Below are positions 1 through 11,153 of a DNA stretch of 64,000 nucleotides, one piece after another. Position 1 is the first letter of the stretch, and each line of letters opens with the position of its first letter. The notes beneath the pieces are model-generated. The model was not told where the DNA came from and searched no databases. It saw nothing but the letters and a program-made list of their open reading frames with translations. This stretch comes from Macrothele yani (lineage: Eukaryota > Arthropoda > Arachnida > Araneae > Macrothelidae), in NCBI GenBank assembly GCA_039090855.1, contig CM077013.1, positions 138,157,240-138,221,239 of the forward strand. Direction: 5' to 3'. Position numbers and translations under genes: made by a program.

Positions 1-217
1 CCCCTTCCAAAAACCGTCTAGCGTCTAAGTTAGAGTACCATGAGATAGTATACCAGATTTGGTGGGTCTGAATTGAAAACTGTAGTTTTTAAGAGAACTT
101 TGTAAGTGGGGGCTCTGACCCCTGGGCCTTTACCCGTTCCAAAAACGGTTTGTCGTCTAAGTTAGAGTACCATGAGATAGTATACCAAATTTGGTGGTTC
201 TAAATTGAAAACTGCAG
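1..217. repeat. Satellite array, left part (~133-bp monomers)
   Basis: Two tandem monomers share the phrase cgtctaagttagagtacca and end in a C/G-rich block. They are of two types: A (ccagatttggtgg, ctgaattg) and B (ccaaatttggtgg, ctaaattg). The B monomer is cut at position 217 by the LINE insertion, and the array resumes at 4101 in the same A/B order. Confidence 0.85.
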
Positions 218-3200
218 CACGGTTGGATAAATTTTATGTTTCGACTGCTCTTCTCCCGTCGATCGCAGCTGCTGCCCATCATCCTTCCGCCGCTTCAGAC
301 CACAGTATTGTCAGTCTGTCGGTGTGTGTTTCGCCTTCACCTTCAAGGACTCAACGAGTATGGACTTTTCCGGACTCGCTCCTGGATGATCAACAATTTT
401 GTGTTGCTGTGCGTGAGTTCCTCCGAAGTCGTCAGCCCGTTCTTGATACTACGTCCGACGCGATGCAACTGTGGCTCAGTGTCAAACATGACTTGGTCCT
501 TTTTGTACGGCGCTACTCCCATGCCTCTCGGAATGAGAGCGATATGAAAATTGCGAATCTACGTGCTCTATTGTCGATGCTCTCTCTTGATGATCCGCAA
601 TACCCCGGCTATCTGGCAGATCTCCATGCTTTGCTTCTTCCTCGCGCATCCGATGCAGCCTGCAGGATGCATTTCTTGCATCTCTCCCCTACAGCTGATT
701 CTCACGATTACTTAACCGACTTGGAATCTCAACATCGTTCTGCTACATCTTTGCGTCATCTTCGCCTCCAGGATGGTTCCATCACTTCGAACCCATCGAA
801 GCTATGCACTTTCACCAGACAGTATTTCATCGCCAAGTACAGTGCGGTAACGCAGTCTTCATCCTCATTAGCCTCTCCTCTTCTCTCCTCTCTTCCTCAG
901 GTCCCCTCTGTTTTATCTACTTCTTTACTCTCTCCTTCTCTCTCTCGCGAACTCCGCGAGGCGTTCGCTACTCTCAATCCTCATGCCGCTCCTGGACCTG
1001 ACGGCCTTCCTCTGTCCTTTTATCGTGCTTTTCTACCGTGCCTTCTGCCTTTTCTGTCTGCGTGTTTCTCGTCTGCTTTTTCCTCTCCTGCGTTACCGCC
1101 CGACTTTACTTTGGCACACACCATCCTCCTTCCTAAGAAGGGTGACCTCTTGGATCTTGGAAACTGGCGCCCTATCTCCATCCTAAACACTGACTATAAG
1201 TTCTATACAAAACTCTTATCCCGTCGCCTTAATTCTGTTCTCTCTTTCGTTATTTCTCCTGACCAGACATACACTGTGCCTGGTCGGACTATTTCCACTA
1301 ACGTTTCTCTTCTCCTTCATCTTCACTTCCTCGCTCGCTCTTTTTGTGAACCTCTTGCCTTCCTCAATCTGGATCAAAAGTCCGCTTTTGATAACGTTTC
1401 TCATTTTTATCTCTCTGCTGTCCTTTCACAATTTGGCTTTCCTCCTACCTTTTCTTCCGCACTCTTGGCCCTTTATCAGGGAGCTAGTTTCCATGTTCGA
1501 GCGGCCACATTTCTAACCGCTCCAATTCCGTTTAAGCGAGGCATCCGGCAAGGATGTCCGCTCTCCGGCCAGCTATTCGCTCTCGCTTTTGAGCCTTTCC
1601 TGTTAGCAGCCCGAAGATCACTCCTGGATGTCCTACCGCCGACAGTGGCTAGTACTCGTCATCATCGAATAATTTTCACCGCCTATGCTGATGATGTGAC
1701 CTTTTGCGTCCGGGATGAATCTCAATTTGATCGCCTGTATTCTGTATATCAACAGTATGTTGCATTATCTGGAGCAGCGCTGAATGCCACTAAAAGTACT
1801 GGTTTATGGTGCGGGGCATGGGCTGCCCGCACTGATGCTCCTTGGGGTGCGCAGTGGACAGCCACTACACAGAAGATCCTCGGTGCGTATGTCGGATTGC
1901 CCTTGGCTTCTGCATCTGCCACCTGGACTGCTCTTCTTCCCCGGATACAACGGACTGCTGCCTACTGGAGTAAGGCCCGCCCTTTCACATCGTTCCGTCA
2001 ACGAGCAGCCGTTGTTCGTCGACAACTTATCTCTCTATGCGAATACTCTTGGATGTCGACGGTTGTGCCCGTGTCACAAATGATGACCATCACTCGCCTC
2101 TCAACTTCCGTCATCTGGTCTTCACATCACTGGGTTAAACCTGCCACGCTTCATCTGCCAGCCTCTTTGGGTGGCATCCAGCTTCCTAATCCAGCTTTCT
2201 TTTATAAAACTCATCGCATTATTCATTTCATTCGTCTTGCCACTTCAACTGTTCCGTCCCTTACCACTACCTTGAATGTTCTAGCTTCTTTCCGTGACCC
2301 ATCTTTCACCTTCCTACTGTTTCTGAAGATGGATGCATACTCTCTTCTCCCGTCCCACCTCCCTCCTGTCCTGCGAGAGGGCCTTTCTCTCTTTCGTTCG
2401 CTTCCTCTTCTCCGTTCATTTCCTTCTTCAACTCTTGATCTCCTAGATGAACCTCTCTTCTTCTCTTCTCTTATTCACCCTCCTAACCTCCCTTACTTTT
2501 ACTTTCCTCATTGGATCCGCTCTGGTGTGATAACTGTCCGTTCTCTCGTAACTTCTGATCTAACCTGGAGACCTCTTTCTTCCCTGTTTCTATCTCCAAC
2601 CATTACTCTTGCTAACGAATATCTTCTTCTTCGCACAGCGCTTTGGAGCCTCTTTCCACTCCTCGCTTCACCTGATGGTCTCTTCTCGGTCCCCTCTGCT
2701 CCTCTTTCCCTACCGTTCTTTCTCCTCATTCGTAGCTCCCCGGTTCTAGTTACTTCTCTCTCCTCCTCTTCTCTTTATTGGCTTCTTCTTTCCCCTCCCG
2801 CACTTCCACTTTCTGTTCATTCTGCTCCTCCTTCTCTTCTCCCCGCCATCTGGACAGCATCTACCTCCCCCCTTTCCTCCCCTCTTGAACTCAATGTCCA
2901 TTGGCAATTTCTTCACCTTCGTCTCCCCGCCCCATCAGTACTGTTTCGCATGACCCTTCTCACCTCTCCGCAGTGCTCCTTTTGCCCTGAAGTCAGCGAC
3001 GTCCAACATCAATACCTATTCTGCCCCGTTCTCCTGCCAGTCCTAAACACAGCATTTCGTCTTGCTGATCGAATTTGTGCTCGATCGTTACCATTTCTTG
3101 CATATGCTTGGCTACTCCAAACAAAGCATCCACCTACTCACTTGCCTCCTGTGTGCCGTTATATTTTTCTTCTTGTGAAGTTCACTGTCTATGCTTTCCA

Positions 3201-3411
3201 TCTTCAACAACGCTTCCCCGCTCTTATTCCACCTCCTCAGGAGGCAAGTGCTATCATTCGGAGACGCTTCCTAGCACGGTTAACCACTCGCCTCCAAATG
3301 GAGCACTCTCGTGCTGCCTCAACAAACACCGATAGCGTTTTTCAATCCACTTGGGCCCAATCGGCTGGGTGGTTCGATATCCACAATTTGCAGTTACATC
3401 TCAACCTATAA
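205..3411 (+). CDS. LINE ORF2, 5'-truncated: end of APE endonuclease plus reverse transcriptase (Tx1-like)
   Basis: This is the pol-like protein of a non-LTR retrotransposon, which copies element RNA into DNA at a nicked target. The frame opens at a TTG inside satellite DNA, so the original start is lost. Element sequence begins at about codon 5, within the last part of the endonuclease domain (ARLDKFY, then SDHSIV). Reverse-transcriptase blocks follow in order: PGPDGLPLSFY near residue 263, LLPKKGDLLDLGNWRPIS, LDQKSAFDN with its Asp near 390, RQGCPLSGQL near 448, and catalytic YADD at 494-497. A C-terminal Cys-rich motif (C924-x2-C927-x7-H935-x4-C940) matches the L1-type zinc motif. The LPKKGD, TDYK and YTVPGR signatures are typical of Tx1-group elements as I recall them. 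There is no internal stop over more than 1,060 codons. It resembles the copy at 27.3-31.1 kb. Confidence 0.88.
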   Translation: MKTAARLDKFYVSTALLPSIAAAAHHPSAASDHSIVSLSVCVSPSPSRTQRVWTFPDSLLDDQQFCVAVREFLRSRQPVLDTTSDAMQLWLSVKHDLVLFVRRYSHASRNESDMKIANLRALLSMLSLDDPQYPGYLADLHALLLPRASDAACRMHFLHLSPTADSHDYLTDLESQHRSATSLRHLRLQDGSITSNPSKLCTFTRQYFIAKYSAVTQSSSSLASPLLSSLPQVPSVLSTSLLSPSLSRELREAFATLNPHAAPGPDGLPLSFYRAFLPCLLPFLSACFSSAFSSPALPPDFTLAHTILLPKKGDLLDLGNWRPISILNTDYKFYTKLLSRRLNSVLSFVISPDQTYTVPGRTISTNVSLLLHLHFLARSFCEPLAFLNLDQKSAFDNVSHFYLSAVLSQFGFPPTFSSALLALYQGASFHVRAATFLTAPIPFKRGIRQGCPLSGQLFALAFEPFLLAARRSLLDVLPPTVASTRHHRIIFTAYADDVTFCVRDESQFDRLYSVYQQYVALSGAALNATKSTGLWCGAWAARTDAPWGAQWTATTQKILGAYVGLPLASASATWTALLPRIQRTAAYWSKARPFTSFRQRAAVVRRQLISLCEYSWMSTVVPVSQMMTITRLSTSVIWSSHHWVKPATLHLPASLGGIQLPNPAFFYKTHRIIHFIRLATSTVPSLTTTLNVLASFRDPSFTFLLFLKMDAYSLLPSHLPPVLREGLSLFRSLPLLRSFPSSTLDLLDEPLFFSSLIHPPNLPYFYFPHWIRSGVITVRSLVTSDLTWRPLSSLFLSPTITLANEYLLLRTALWSLFPLLASPDGLFSVPSAPLSLPFFLLIRSSPVLVTSLSSSSLYWLLLSPPALPLSVHSAPPSLLPAIWTASTSPLSSPLELNVHWQFLHLRLPAPSVLFRMTLLTSPQCSFCPEVSDVQHQYLFCPVLLPVLNTAFRLADRICARSLPFLAYAWLLQTKHPPTHLPPVCRYIFLLVKFTVYAFHLQQRFPALIPPPQEASAIIRRRFLARLTTRLQMEHSRAASTNTDSVFQSTWAQSAGWFDIHNLQLHLNL

Positions 3412-4100
3412 GTGGGATTTTTGTTGTCGCCCACGTTCACTGTAACAAATCATGTTTTTACGTATTAATATTGGTGCTTCGCTATTTGTGATTTTTCTGT
3501 TTTAATGTGCCATTGAAGATAGCTCACCATGTTTCCCATGTTCTCTTCGATAATGTTGGGTTTTATGTTGTTGTATATAATTCTTCCTTCTGCACAGTTT
3601 ACTGCCCACGCAATGTCCCCTTCATTATGTTGAATATTTTTTTAAAATATTAGTCACTGTGTGTATAATATAATGTAACAAGATGCCCTTCTGAGTACAT
3701 TTAGCGTTATTTCCCCTTGTCACTGAATACTTCTGTACATATGTTGTAAATTTTGAATGTGGCATCACTGTTGCATTTCTGTGAATTAGTACCTAATGTT
3801 TAATCTTTAGTATGGTAGTAATGCTTAATTGGAATTTGTGCATAGTATAGAATCATGTCTTGCCCTGTCTACAATACTGTAGGTAAACATTTTCGTTTGT
3901 ATCGCTCGTTCTTTATTGTCTGCCTCTCCTTCGCCCTACGTGGCGAAATAATTTTTTTTTTTTATGATTTTAACAATATTTTGTTTTACGTTTCACTGGA
4001 ACTTTCCAGCTGATGTATATACCGCTGTATTTATTGGCAGAATTCCATTGTCATGTACATAGAAATGTTATTTTACTGAAGAATAAAGGCAATTTTGAAA
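218..4100 (+). mobile_element. Tx1-like non-LTR retrotransposon, 5'-truncated copy
   Basis: The left edge abuts satellite sequence ending in tgcag and the right edge ends in gaaa, followed by tgtag and more satellite, so a short (~5-bp, one mismatch) target duplication is likely. The 3' UTR (3412-4100) carries a polyadenylation-like aataaa about 15 bases before the end and has no long poly(A). The other LINE in this window ends the same way (aataaa, then gaaa). The coding strand is strongly pyrimidine-rich. Confidence 0.85.
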
Positions 4101-5112
4101 TGTAGATTTTGCGAATTTTTTTTATAAGGGGGCCCTTACCCCCCGGGCTGCAACCCCTTCAAAAAATCGTCTATCGTCTAAGTTAGAGTACCATGCGATA
4201 GTATACCAGATTTGGTGGTTCTGAATTGAAAACTGTAGTTTTTAAGAAAATTTTGTATGTGAGGGCTATGACCCCCCGGGCCTTGACCCGTTCCAAAAAC
4301 GGTCTACTGTCTAAGTTAGAGTACCATGAGGTTGTATACCAAATTTGGTGGTTCTAAATTGAAAACTGCAGATTTTACGAAAAAGTTTTTATTCGGGGGT
4401 GGGGTCTGACCCCCCGGGCTCCAACCCCTTCCAAAAACCGTCTAGCGTCTAAGTTAGAGTACCATGAGATAGCATACCAGATTAGGTGGTTCTGAGTTGA
4501 AAACTGTAGTTTCTAAGAAAATTTTGTATGTGGGGGGCTCTGACCCCCCGGGCCTTGACCCGTTCCAAAAACGGTCTGCCGTCTAAGTTAGAGTACCATA
4601 AGATAGTATACCAAATTTGGTGGATCTAAGATGAAAACTGTAGATTTTACGAAATTTTTTATGAGGGGGGGGCTCCAACCCCTTCCAAAAACCGTCTAGC
4701 GTCTAAGTTAGAGTTTCATGGTGCTTGATGGTTCTGAAATGAAAACTAGATTTTACGAAAATTTTGTATGTATGTGGGGGTGGGGGTGGGGGGCTCTGAC
4801 TCCCCGGACCTTGACCCGTTCCAAAAACCGACAAACGTCTAAGTTAGAGTACCATGAGATAATATACCAAATTTGGTAGTTCTAAATTGAAAACTAGATT
4901 TTACGGCAATTCTGTAGGGGGAGCTCTGAACCCCCCCCCGTCTCCAACAGCTTTTCAAAACCGTCTACAGTCTAAGTTAGAGTACCACGAGATAGTATAC
5001 CAGATTTGGTGGTTCTGAATTGAAAACTGTAGATTTTACGAAAATTTTGTATATGGGGGGCTCTGTCCAACCGGGCCCTGCCCCGTTCCAAAAACCGTTT
5101 ACCGTCTAATAT
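4101..5112. repeat. Satellite array, right part (two-monomer higher-order repeat)
   Basis: About seven more monomers continue with cgtctaagttagag at about 4176, 4310, 4447, 4580, 4701, 4836 and 4969, a spacing of 121-137 bp. Types A and B alternate, giving a dimer of about 267 bp. The alternation is continuous with the part at 1-217, which shows that the LINE entered a pre-existing array. Confidence 0.85.
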
Positions 5113-5246
5113 TTTTAGTGCCAAAGAAAAACGTAATATTCCTGTCCTGTCTGCGTGTCCAAACTTTATAAATTTGATCAGGGAGCAAGACGTTCGAAAT
5201 CGTACGTTTTACTGCATTCGTTTTGTATGTAACCAAAATCTGTAAA

Positions 5247-5445
5247 CGCGACGAATTGACGTAGTCGACGAATTGACGCTCGACGAATCGTCGTGGTCGA
5301 CGAATTGACGCGCGACGAATTGACGCAGTCGACGAATTGACGCGCGACGAATTGACGCGCGACGAATTGACGCGCGACGAATCGTCGTAGTCGACGAATT
5401 GACGCACGCGACGAATTGACGCACTCGACGAATTGACGTAGAACC
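5247..5445. repeat. Minisatellite, ~15-bp unit (cgacgaattgacgcg)
   Basis: About a dozen imperfect tandem copies of gacgaattgacgc, with variants carrying gaatcgtcg. The unit length makes all frames open on the minus strand (repeated RQFV / SSRVN peptides), so the ORFs here are artefacts. The repeat lies about 130 bp beyond the satellite edge. Confidence 0.85.
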
Positions 5446-6372
5446 GGCGCGCGCCTAGTTGGAAACCCGCCCCTGTACATTAATATGAGAAAGTACTGTA
5501 TTATACATTGTAATAATAAAAAATTCGACTCTGAGATGTCAAAGGAAATACAAGTTGTGTTGAACTTTGCACGAAAAAGTCTAGTCATGACTACTTTCTA
5601 TTTTTAAATAAGTCTGATAGATGTATCACCTATTTTTCTCTTTAAAAAAAAAAATAAGATTTTCATTTCTAGGAACTTTTGCCTTCTGCCTCATTTATTT
5701 AGCACTGATGGAGGGTGGGTACAGCATAATGCTTCACTGATTATGTGACTTCACTGCTGATATTCAATCAGAATGGCAACATGGTAGAGGCCTGAATGGT
5801 ACATTCAGGTTAAAATGTTCACTGATTCATCCTTTCATGATACGTGTTCTATGGGAATTATTTCAATTCATTTATTGTGACAAACTGACAACATGGGACA
5901 GTTGAGATATACCAAATATGGCATCAGCCATCTTGATTTGACATTGAAGTCCAAGGTAAAATAACGTTTTGAAATTACCTGATGCTTATGTATACATATT
6001 TGGTGTTTTTATTAACACACTGCAAAAGTAATTGGATTTTGTCTTTTTTTTTAATGCTGGAAAAAGAAAGGGGGGAAAAAAGCCAGATGCAGCACAACTC
6101 AATGTTATGTTAGGGCCTTATTGCTCCCGATTCCAATTTTCACTAGGCTGCTGCTTCATAAATTCCTCCATCCATTTCATACCTTGCATTTGACTTGCCA
6201 AAACCAGTTAACCACTCACCATCTCTTAAAGGCAAAGGGTCATGGTGGCCTAATGTTAGTGTGCTCAACTTGAGACTTGGCACAAATGCTGGTTTAAGTC
6301 CAGCTGACCACTAAAGATCAGTCGTGGCTCATGCAGAAGTCATCCTAAACAGATGGACCTCCTTGTTATAAA
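5446..6372. other. Non-coding spacer
   Basis: AT-rich sequence without a supported gene. A weak tRNA-like patch near 6235-6320 (ggtttaagtcc resembling a B box) may be a decayed SINE head. Confidence 0.5.
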
Positions 6373-6947
6373 CAGGGCCAGATTTAGATGAAATCCCCCC
6401 CCTCCCCCATTCGTTACTCATTATTTTTCTTTTAATATACACTGGCGGAAAGTGAAAAAAGAACACCAACAAGGAATTGGCGGACGATCATGAAATTTAC
6501 ATATGCTAATGGGGTCGAGTTTACGTAGGTGTGATGTTAATTTCGGGACCAACCGGTGAGCGCTTACGCCACAGCACGGCATAATATGCAAATGATCATC
6601 GGTGGTATTTAAGGAGTACGGCGAAGTGAATGTAATCAGTCGTCGGCGTACGGACACGTGCGCAGACGCTGAAGAAGCTGCAATGCCTGGACATGGAAGA
6701 CGTGTACGATTTCAGCAGTTATCGGACTTTGAGCGAGGTCGTCTAGTCGGACTCCGCGAGGTCGGGTGGTCGTATCGTAGCATTGCGGAGCGAATTGGAC
6801 GGGAAGTATCGGTGGTGGTACGATGGTGACGTAGATGGTCCCAGGAATATTCCCACACGAGAAGACGTGGAACCGGGAGTCACAGACGGACTGATGAGCT
6901 GACCGATCGACGCATAAGAAGAGCGGCGTTGTCAAGCAGAACATCCA

Positions 6948-7369
6948 GAGCCGCGGATGGCTTAGTGGTTAGTGTTTCAGACTATCGATGCTGGGTCCCC
7001 AGGTTCTAGCCTGGGCTGATCTTTCAGAGATGGTGTGATTTACTAACAATCGCTGAATATCCGCCGTGCATCGTACCAGCACGTAAAGTGACGGCCCCCA
7101 GGCTGGACCCACTGGTTAAATGGGTATCCTTTCCTATGTCCTCCCTGAAATTCTCTCACCCATCTATGTGCAATATCGTACTTGTACGGTGGCGCCATCT
7201 ACTGTACTCAAATCTCACTACAACCTGTTCTGTCAAAAGTCGCTAGACTTGCTCTCATTCCTTCCGTTTCTGTGTCCTGCCCAAAAGGCGATCTCGCTGT
7301 AGGTGGCTGGGACCTAAACTCTACTCCCTGTGGACGGAAGTCCTACATGAAAATGACAAACCTACTGAT
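6948..7369 (+). mobile_element. tRNA-headed SINE (422 bp)
   Basis: A 13-bp target duplication, agcagaacatcca, lies at 6935-6947 and 7370-7382. The head (agccgcggatggcttagtgg, then aggttctagcctg) has A-box- and B-box-like promoter elements of pol III type. The segment aatatccgccgtgcat is shared with the SINE family at 38.9, 51.1 and 61.0 kb, while the 3' half is different. Confidence 0.85.
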
Positions 7370-7523
7370 AGCAGAACATCCACTGCGACGCAAATCCGAG
7401 CTGCCGTTGCACCTGAGCTGACAATCCACAACTGTCTACGGGATGCAGGACTACATGCACGCATGCCTCTGACTCCAGCCCACCCTCAGGAACGGCTGCA
7501 GTGGTATCGCCAACGTCTGACCT

Positions 7524-8673
7524 GAAGAACGTGTAACGTACCAGAAGATGTGACGTACCTGCCAGAAGGACGCACACGACATAAAGGCAGATAGGAATCA
7601 GAATAAAACGTCCGCGTAGCTCAATTGGTAGAGTGACTTGTTCCGGAATAAGGGGATCCGGATCCGGGTTCGAATCCTGGCGTGGACAGAAATGACGGAG
7701 AAATTTACTTCATTATAATGGCGCCCGAACTATCCGGATGACCCGACCGCTCAAAATCTCGCATTGGTGTGATGTTATTTCCACACCGCGAGATAGGAAA
7801 AATAAGAGAATCCCTTCTCCAGCACTTCGAAAAAAAAAAAATAATAAGGGGGAGATGATGTAACGTACCAGGAGATGTAATGTACCTGCCCGAATGACGC
7901 ACACGACATAAAGGCAGATAGGAATCAGAATAAAACGTCCGCGTAGCTTAATTGGTAGAGTGACTTATTCCGGAATGAGGGGATTCGGGTTCGAGCCCCG
8001 GCGCGGATAAAAATGACGGAGAAATTTACTTCGTTATAAGGGCGCCCGAATTATCCGGATGACCCGACCGTTCAAAATCTCGCAACAGTGTGATGTTATT
8101 TCCACCGCGAGATAGGAAAAATCAGAGAATCCCTTCTCCAGCACTTCGAAAAAAAAAATAATAAGGGGGAGATGATGTAACGTACCAGGAGATGTGACGT
8201 ACCTGCCAGAAGGACGTACACGACATAGGGGCAGATAGGAATCAGAATAAAACGTCCGCGTAGCTCAATTGGTAGAGTGACTTATTCCGGAATGAGGGGA
8301 TCCGGGTTCGAGCCCCGGCGTGGATAAAAATGACGGAGAAATTTACTTCGTTATAAGGGCGCCCGAATTATCCGGATGACCCGACCGTTCAAAATCTCGC
8401 AACAGTGTGATGTTATTTCCGCCGCGAGATAGGAAAAATCAGAGAATCCCTTCTCCAGCACTTCGAAAAAAAAAATAATAAGGGGGAGATGATGTAACGT
8501 ACCAGGAGATGTGACGTACCTGCCAGAAGGACGTACACGACATAGGGGCAGATAGGAATCAGAATAAAACGTCCGCGTAGCTCAATTGGTAGAGTGACTT
8601 ATTCCGGAATGAGGGGATCCGGGTTCGAATCATGGCGTGGACAGAAATGACGGAGAAATTTACTTCGTTATAA
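7524..8673 (+). repeat. Four tandem tRNA-like units, ~317-bp period
   Basis: Each unit opens with gtaacgtaccag, followed by a tRNA-like head at 7610-7687, 7937-8008, 8254-8325 and 8571-8642. Each head has gtccgcgtagctcaattgg, a B box (gggttcga) and a 3' arm able to pair with the 5' end (gtccgcg with cgtggac). A tail with aaaaaaaataataaggggg follows. The units lie in series inside the Tc1 transposase between QRL and FSDES. A single related head occurs at 42508-42580. The anticodon stem-loop is one base off canonical, so I do not call functional tRNA genes. Confidence 0.8.
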
Positions 8674-9870
8674 ACGCAATGACGATCTGTCGTGTTCAGC
8701 GATGAAAGCAGATTCTGCTTGGGAGCCTCCGATGGCCGTATGCGTGTTCACAGACGCACAGGGGAGCGTCTCCACCCTTCTTGCATCTGCCAGCAACACA
8801 TAAGGCCTACACCTGGTCTCCTCCCGTACACAACTAGTGTTTGTACCGGGTACGTTAAACAGCACCTCCTACATCGACATCATTCAGCCCGTTGTTGTGC
8901 CATTTGTAAGGTCGGTCCATCGTGGTGTTTTCCAGGAAGATAATGCATGTCCATACACGCCACGTGCAACGCAACATGTATTTCACGGTGTGAGACAACT
9001 TCCATGGCCTGCATGTTCACCGGATTTGTCCCCCATTGAGTACGTGTGGGATTTTATGGGACGACTTATCCGGTCTCCACGGCCAGCCACGACCACCCCC
9101 GATTTACGCGTCCAGGTTGAGGATGCTTGGAATTCAATGCCCCAAACTTACATCCAACACTGTACGACAGACTCCATGCAGGAATTGCACAGTGTGACGC
9201 AGTTCTTGGCGGTTCAACCTCGTACTAACCATGTTACATGGAAATGTTATTTTTCAGTTTACCAGCAAATACAGCTGTATTTTCCTATAATGTTTTGATC
9301 ACGTTATCTTCTGTATTCCGTTATTATGCTGTATAAATTTCGTTGGTATCAGACGTCTCCTTCTTGGTGTTCTTTTTTCATATTCCGCCAGTGTATATTT
9401 ATATTTTGTTAGCAATTTTTAGATGATTCAAAAATCAAATTTTGGTATTTTATTTTGATAAAATCTTTAAAAAGTGCCTTTATTTTTATTATTGTTTATT
9501 ATTTATGAAATTTTAAAACGAACGTAATCATGACAGAGGTGGCATCTATGTTCAAACCTGAACTTGTATCTTTGACCCTCCCCCACCCCACTCCACTCAC
9601 AGTATTAGAATTTTGTTAGCAATGGAAAGGAAACGAACCGCAGGTGTTCGGCTGAGGTGACAAGCTACAGCATTTCTCAAATAAAGATCAAGAAATATCA
9701 AACTGCATACCACATGACTTATATCTATTGTTTGGTTATAAATATAGTACTGCAAAATAATAATGTTTAATTTTTACCAAATTGGGCAGTCGTATAATTG
9801 CACAGATCAGTGGGAAAATTCACCTCTGGCTGTAGCCCGGTTGTCCCCCCCCCATCCAAATACGGCATTG

Positions 9871-11153
9871 GTTATAAACATGTGTAACCCCCATTGTTAA
9901 GGCTCAAATCTGGCATATTTAGCTCTTTGCGTAGCATAAGTAGTGCCTGGCAGGGATTACAAAACATCCAATCATCAGTCATTAGAGCAAGATGTTTGTT
10001 CTTGGCAGCAAGAGAATGATGACAAATTACAGTAACAACAGAATTCCTGAAACTTGCATGATTGACAATGGAACAGGGGGAAAATATGCAGTATCGCTTC
10101 AAGCTTTGCGATGTAAAAATAGCAGTTAGCAATGAAAGGTTATATGTAATTTTTTATGTATATTTTACAATTCCATCTTCTCATATATCAAACTCATATT
10201 TGAATTACAAAACCTTATTTAAAGTTTAATATGGAAATTTCCATTAATATCTCTATTTTAAAAAAAAAGTAGGGTATGGCAAAACGCTATTTTCTGTAAT
10301 GATAAACTGCAGCCTATGCATATTTCTGGGCCTATCTCCAACGCTCTTTTTTGTCATATCTTATTCAGTGCATCATTTTCTACACGCTGGTGATGTTTTC
10401 ATACCGATCGCTGCCATTTTTTATCTATATTTTACAATTCCATCTTCTGGGTTTGAACAGTGTACCTTGTATCAAGTTTAGCATTGTGATACTCATTTAA
10501 GTTCAGTTTTTCACAGGGATGGTTCACAGTGCAGCCCCTAGTTACTGAAAAATAAATTAGGCCTAAAAAGACGTATATAAAAATGTTCAACCTGTGATCT
10601 TTTCCTCCTGATTGCAAGGGACCTTCCTTTTCATTACTGGGATTTTTTCACGTAGCATACACATGTTATTGACCCTGTGTTAAGAAGTTGTGGAAGGGAA
10701 TGATACCCAGATCCCACAAACATTACGTGGATTTTCTCCGCTAATGAGTCATTGTATTCGATTTTGTTTACGCAATAAAAATAAAATTCTATCCATAACT
10801 TAATCGCGTTTGCTTTCAGCTAGAAAAAGCTTCCTCATGTAGCCCCACTTTGCAGTGATGATGTGGTCTATCTAAGTCAGACAGCAGTCTATGATTTTCC
10901 ATATCTACTAAAATATTTTTAGATTTTTCTTTGCGTTAATGATTACAGTATTATTGATAGATATTGAAAGGTGAGCTAGTAATTTTTTATAATAAATTAA
11001 TGATTTAAATAAAAGTAAGTTGGAAAAGTGCTCCATGTAATTACTCAATTGCTCTGCAACGCTAAATCTGAGGAGAAAAATTGCTCCCCCCCCAAAAAAA
11101 AAAATCAGTTATTTCTCTCCCTGCACAGAAAGGTTGAGTATTTTTATATTATA
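9871..11153. other. AT-rich spacer
   Basis: No gene supported. A short direct repeat (tatattttacaattccatc) occurs near 10156 and 10424. Homopolymer C and A runs lie near 11083-11103. Confidence 0.5.

Larger units (their letters stand above)
6683..9298 (+). pseudogene. Tc1-like transposase, interrupted
   Basis: The start is ATG 6683 (MPGHGRRVRF). The N-terminal helix-turn-helix segment (DFERGRLVGLREVGWSYRSI) is followed by a stop near 6827, while recognisable sequence continues to about 6947. Coding resumes at 7383 (PLTPAHPQERLQWYRQRL) after a SINE, and again at 8674 after the tRNA-like array. The DDE motifs are FSDESRFCL (first D), FQEDNACPY (second D) and SPDLSPIEYVWD (E). I count 32 residues between the second D and the E. 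Several stops and frameshifts mean no functional protein. A Tc1/mariner transposase would bind the terminal repeats and cut and paste at TA. Confidence 0.85.
6440..9393 (+). mobile_element. Tc1-like transposon carrying nested SINE and tRNA-like array
   Basis: Terminal inverted repeats start cactggcgga at 6440 and end tccgccagtg at 9393, flanked by TA at 6438-6439 and 9394-9395. Removing the SINE at 6948-7369 and the array at 7524-8673 leaves about 1.38 kb, close to a full-length Tc1. Confidence 0.88.
6373..9870. mobile_element. hAT-type non-autonomous element interrupted by a Tc1 element
   Basis: An 8-bp direct repeat, gttataaa, occurs at 6365-6372 and 9871-9878. The ends are imperfect inverted repeats (cagggccagatttagatg at the left; the right end read inverted is caatgccgtatttggatg). 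An 8-bp duplication and CAGGGCC-like ends are hAT hallmarks. Without the Tc1 insertion only about 540 bp remain, with no transposase. Confidence 0.65.

Noticed and set aside
5099..5588. Three overlapping minus-strand ORFs with repeated RQFV and SSRVN peptides
   Set aside because: By-product of the ~15-bp minisatellite, open in several frames; not a gene.
6235..6320. tRNA-like segment
   Set aside because: Only a weak B-box-like ggtttaagtcc; no foldable tRNA and no target duplication.
7610..8642. Functional tRNA genes
   Set aside because: Acceptor and T arms look fair, but the anticodon stem-loop has the wrong size, units carry differing mutations, and they form a tandem repeat within a transposon. 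SINE-like heads are more likely.
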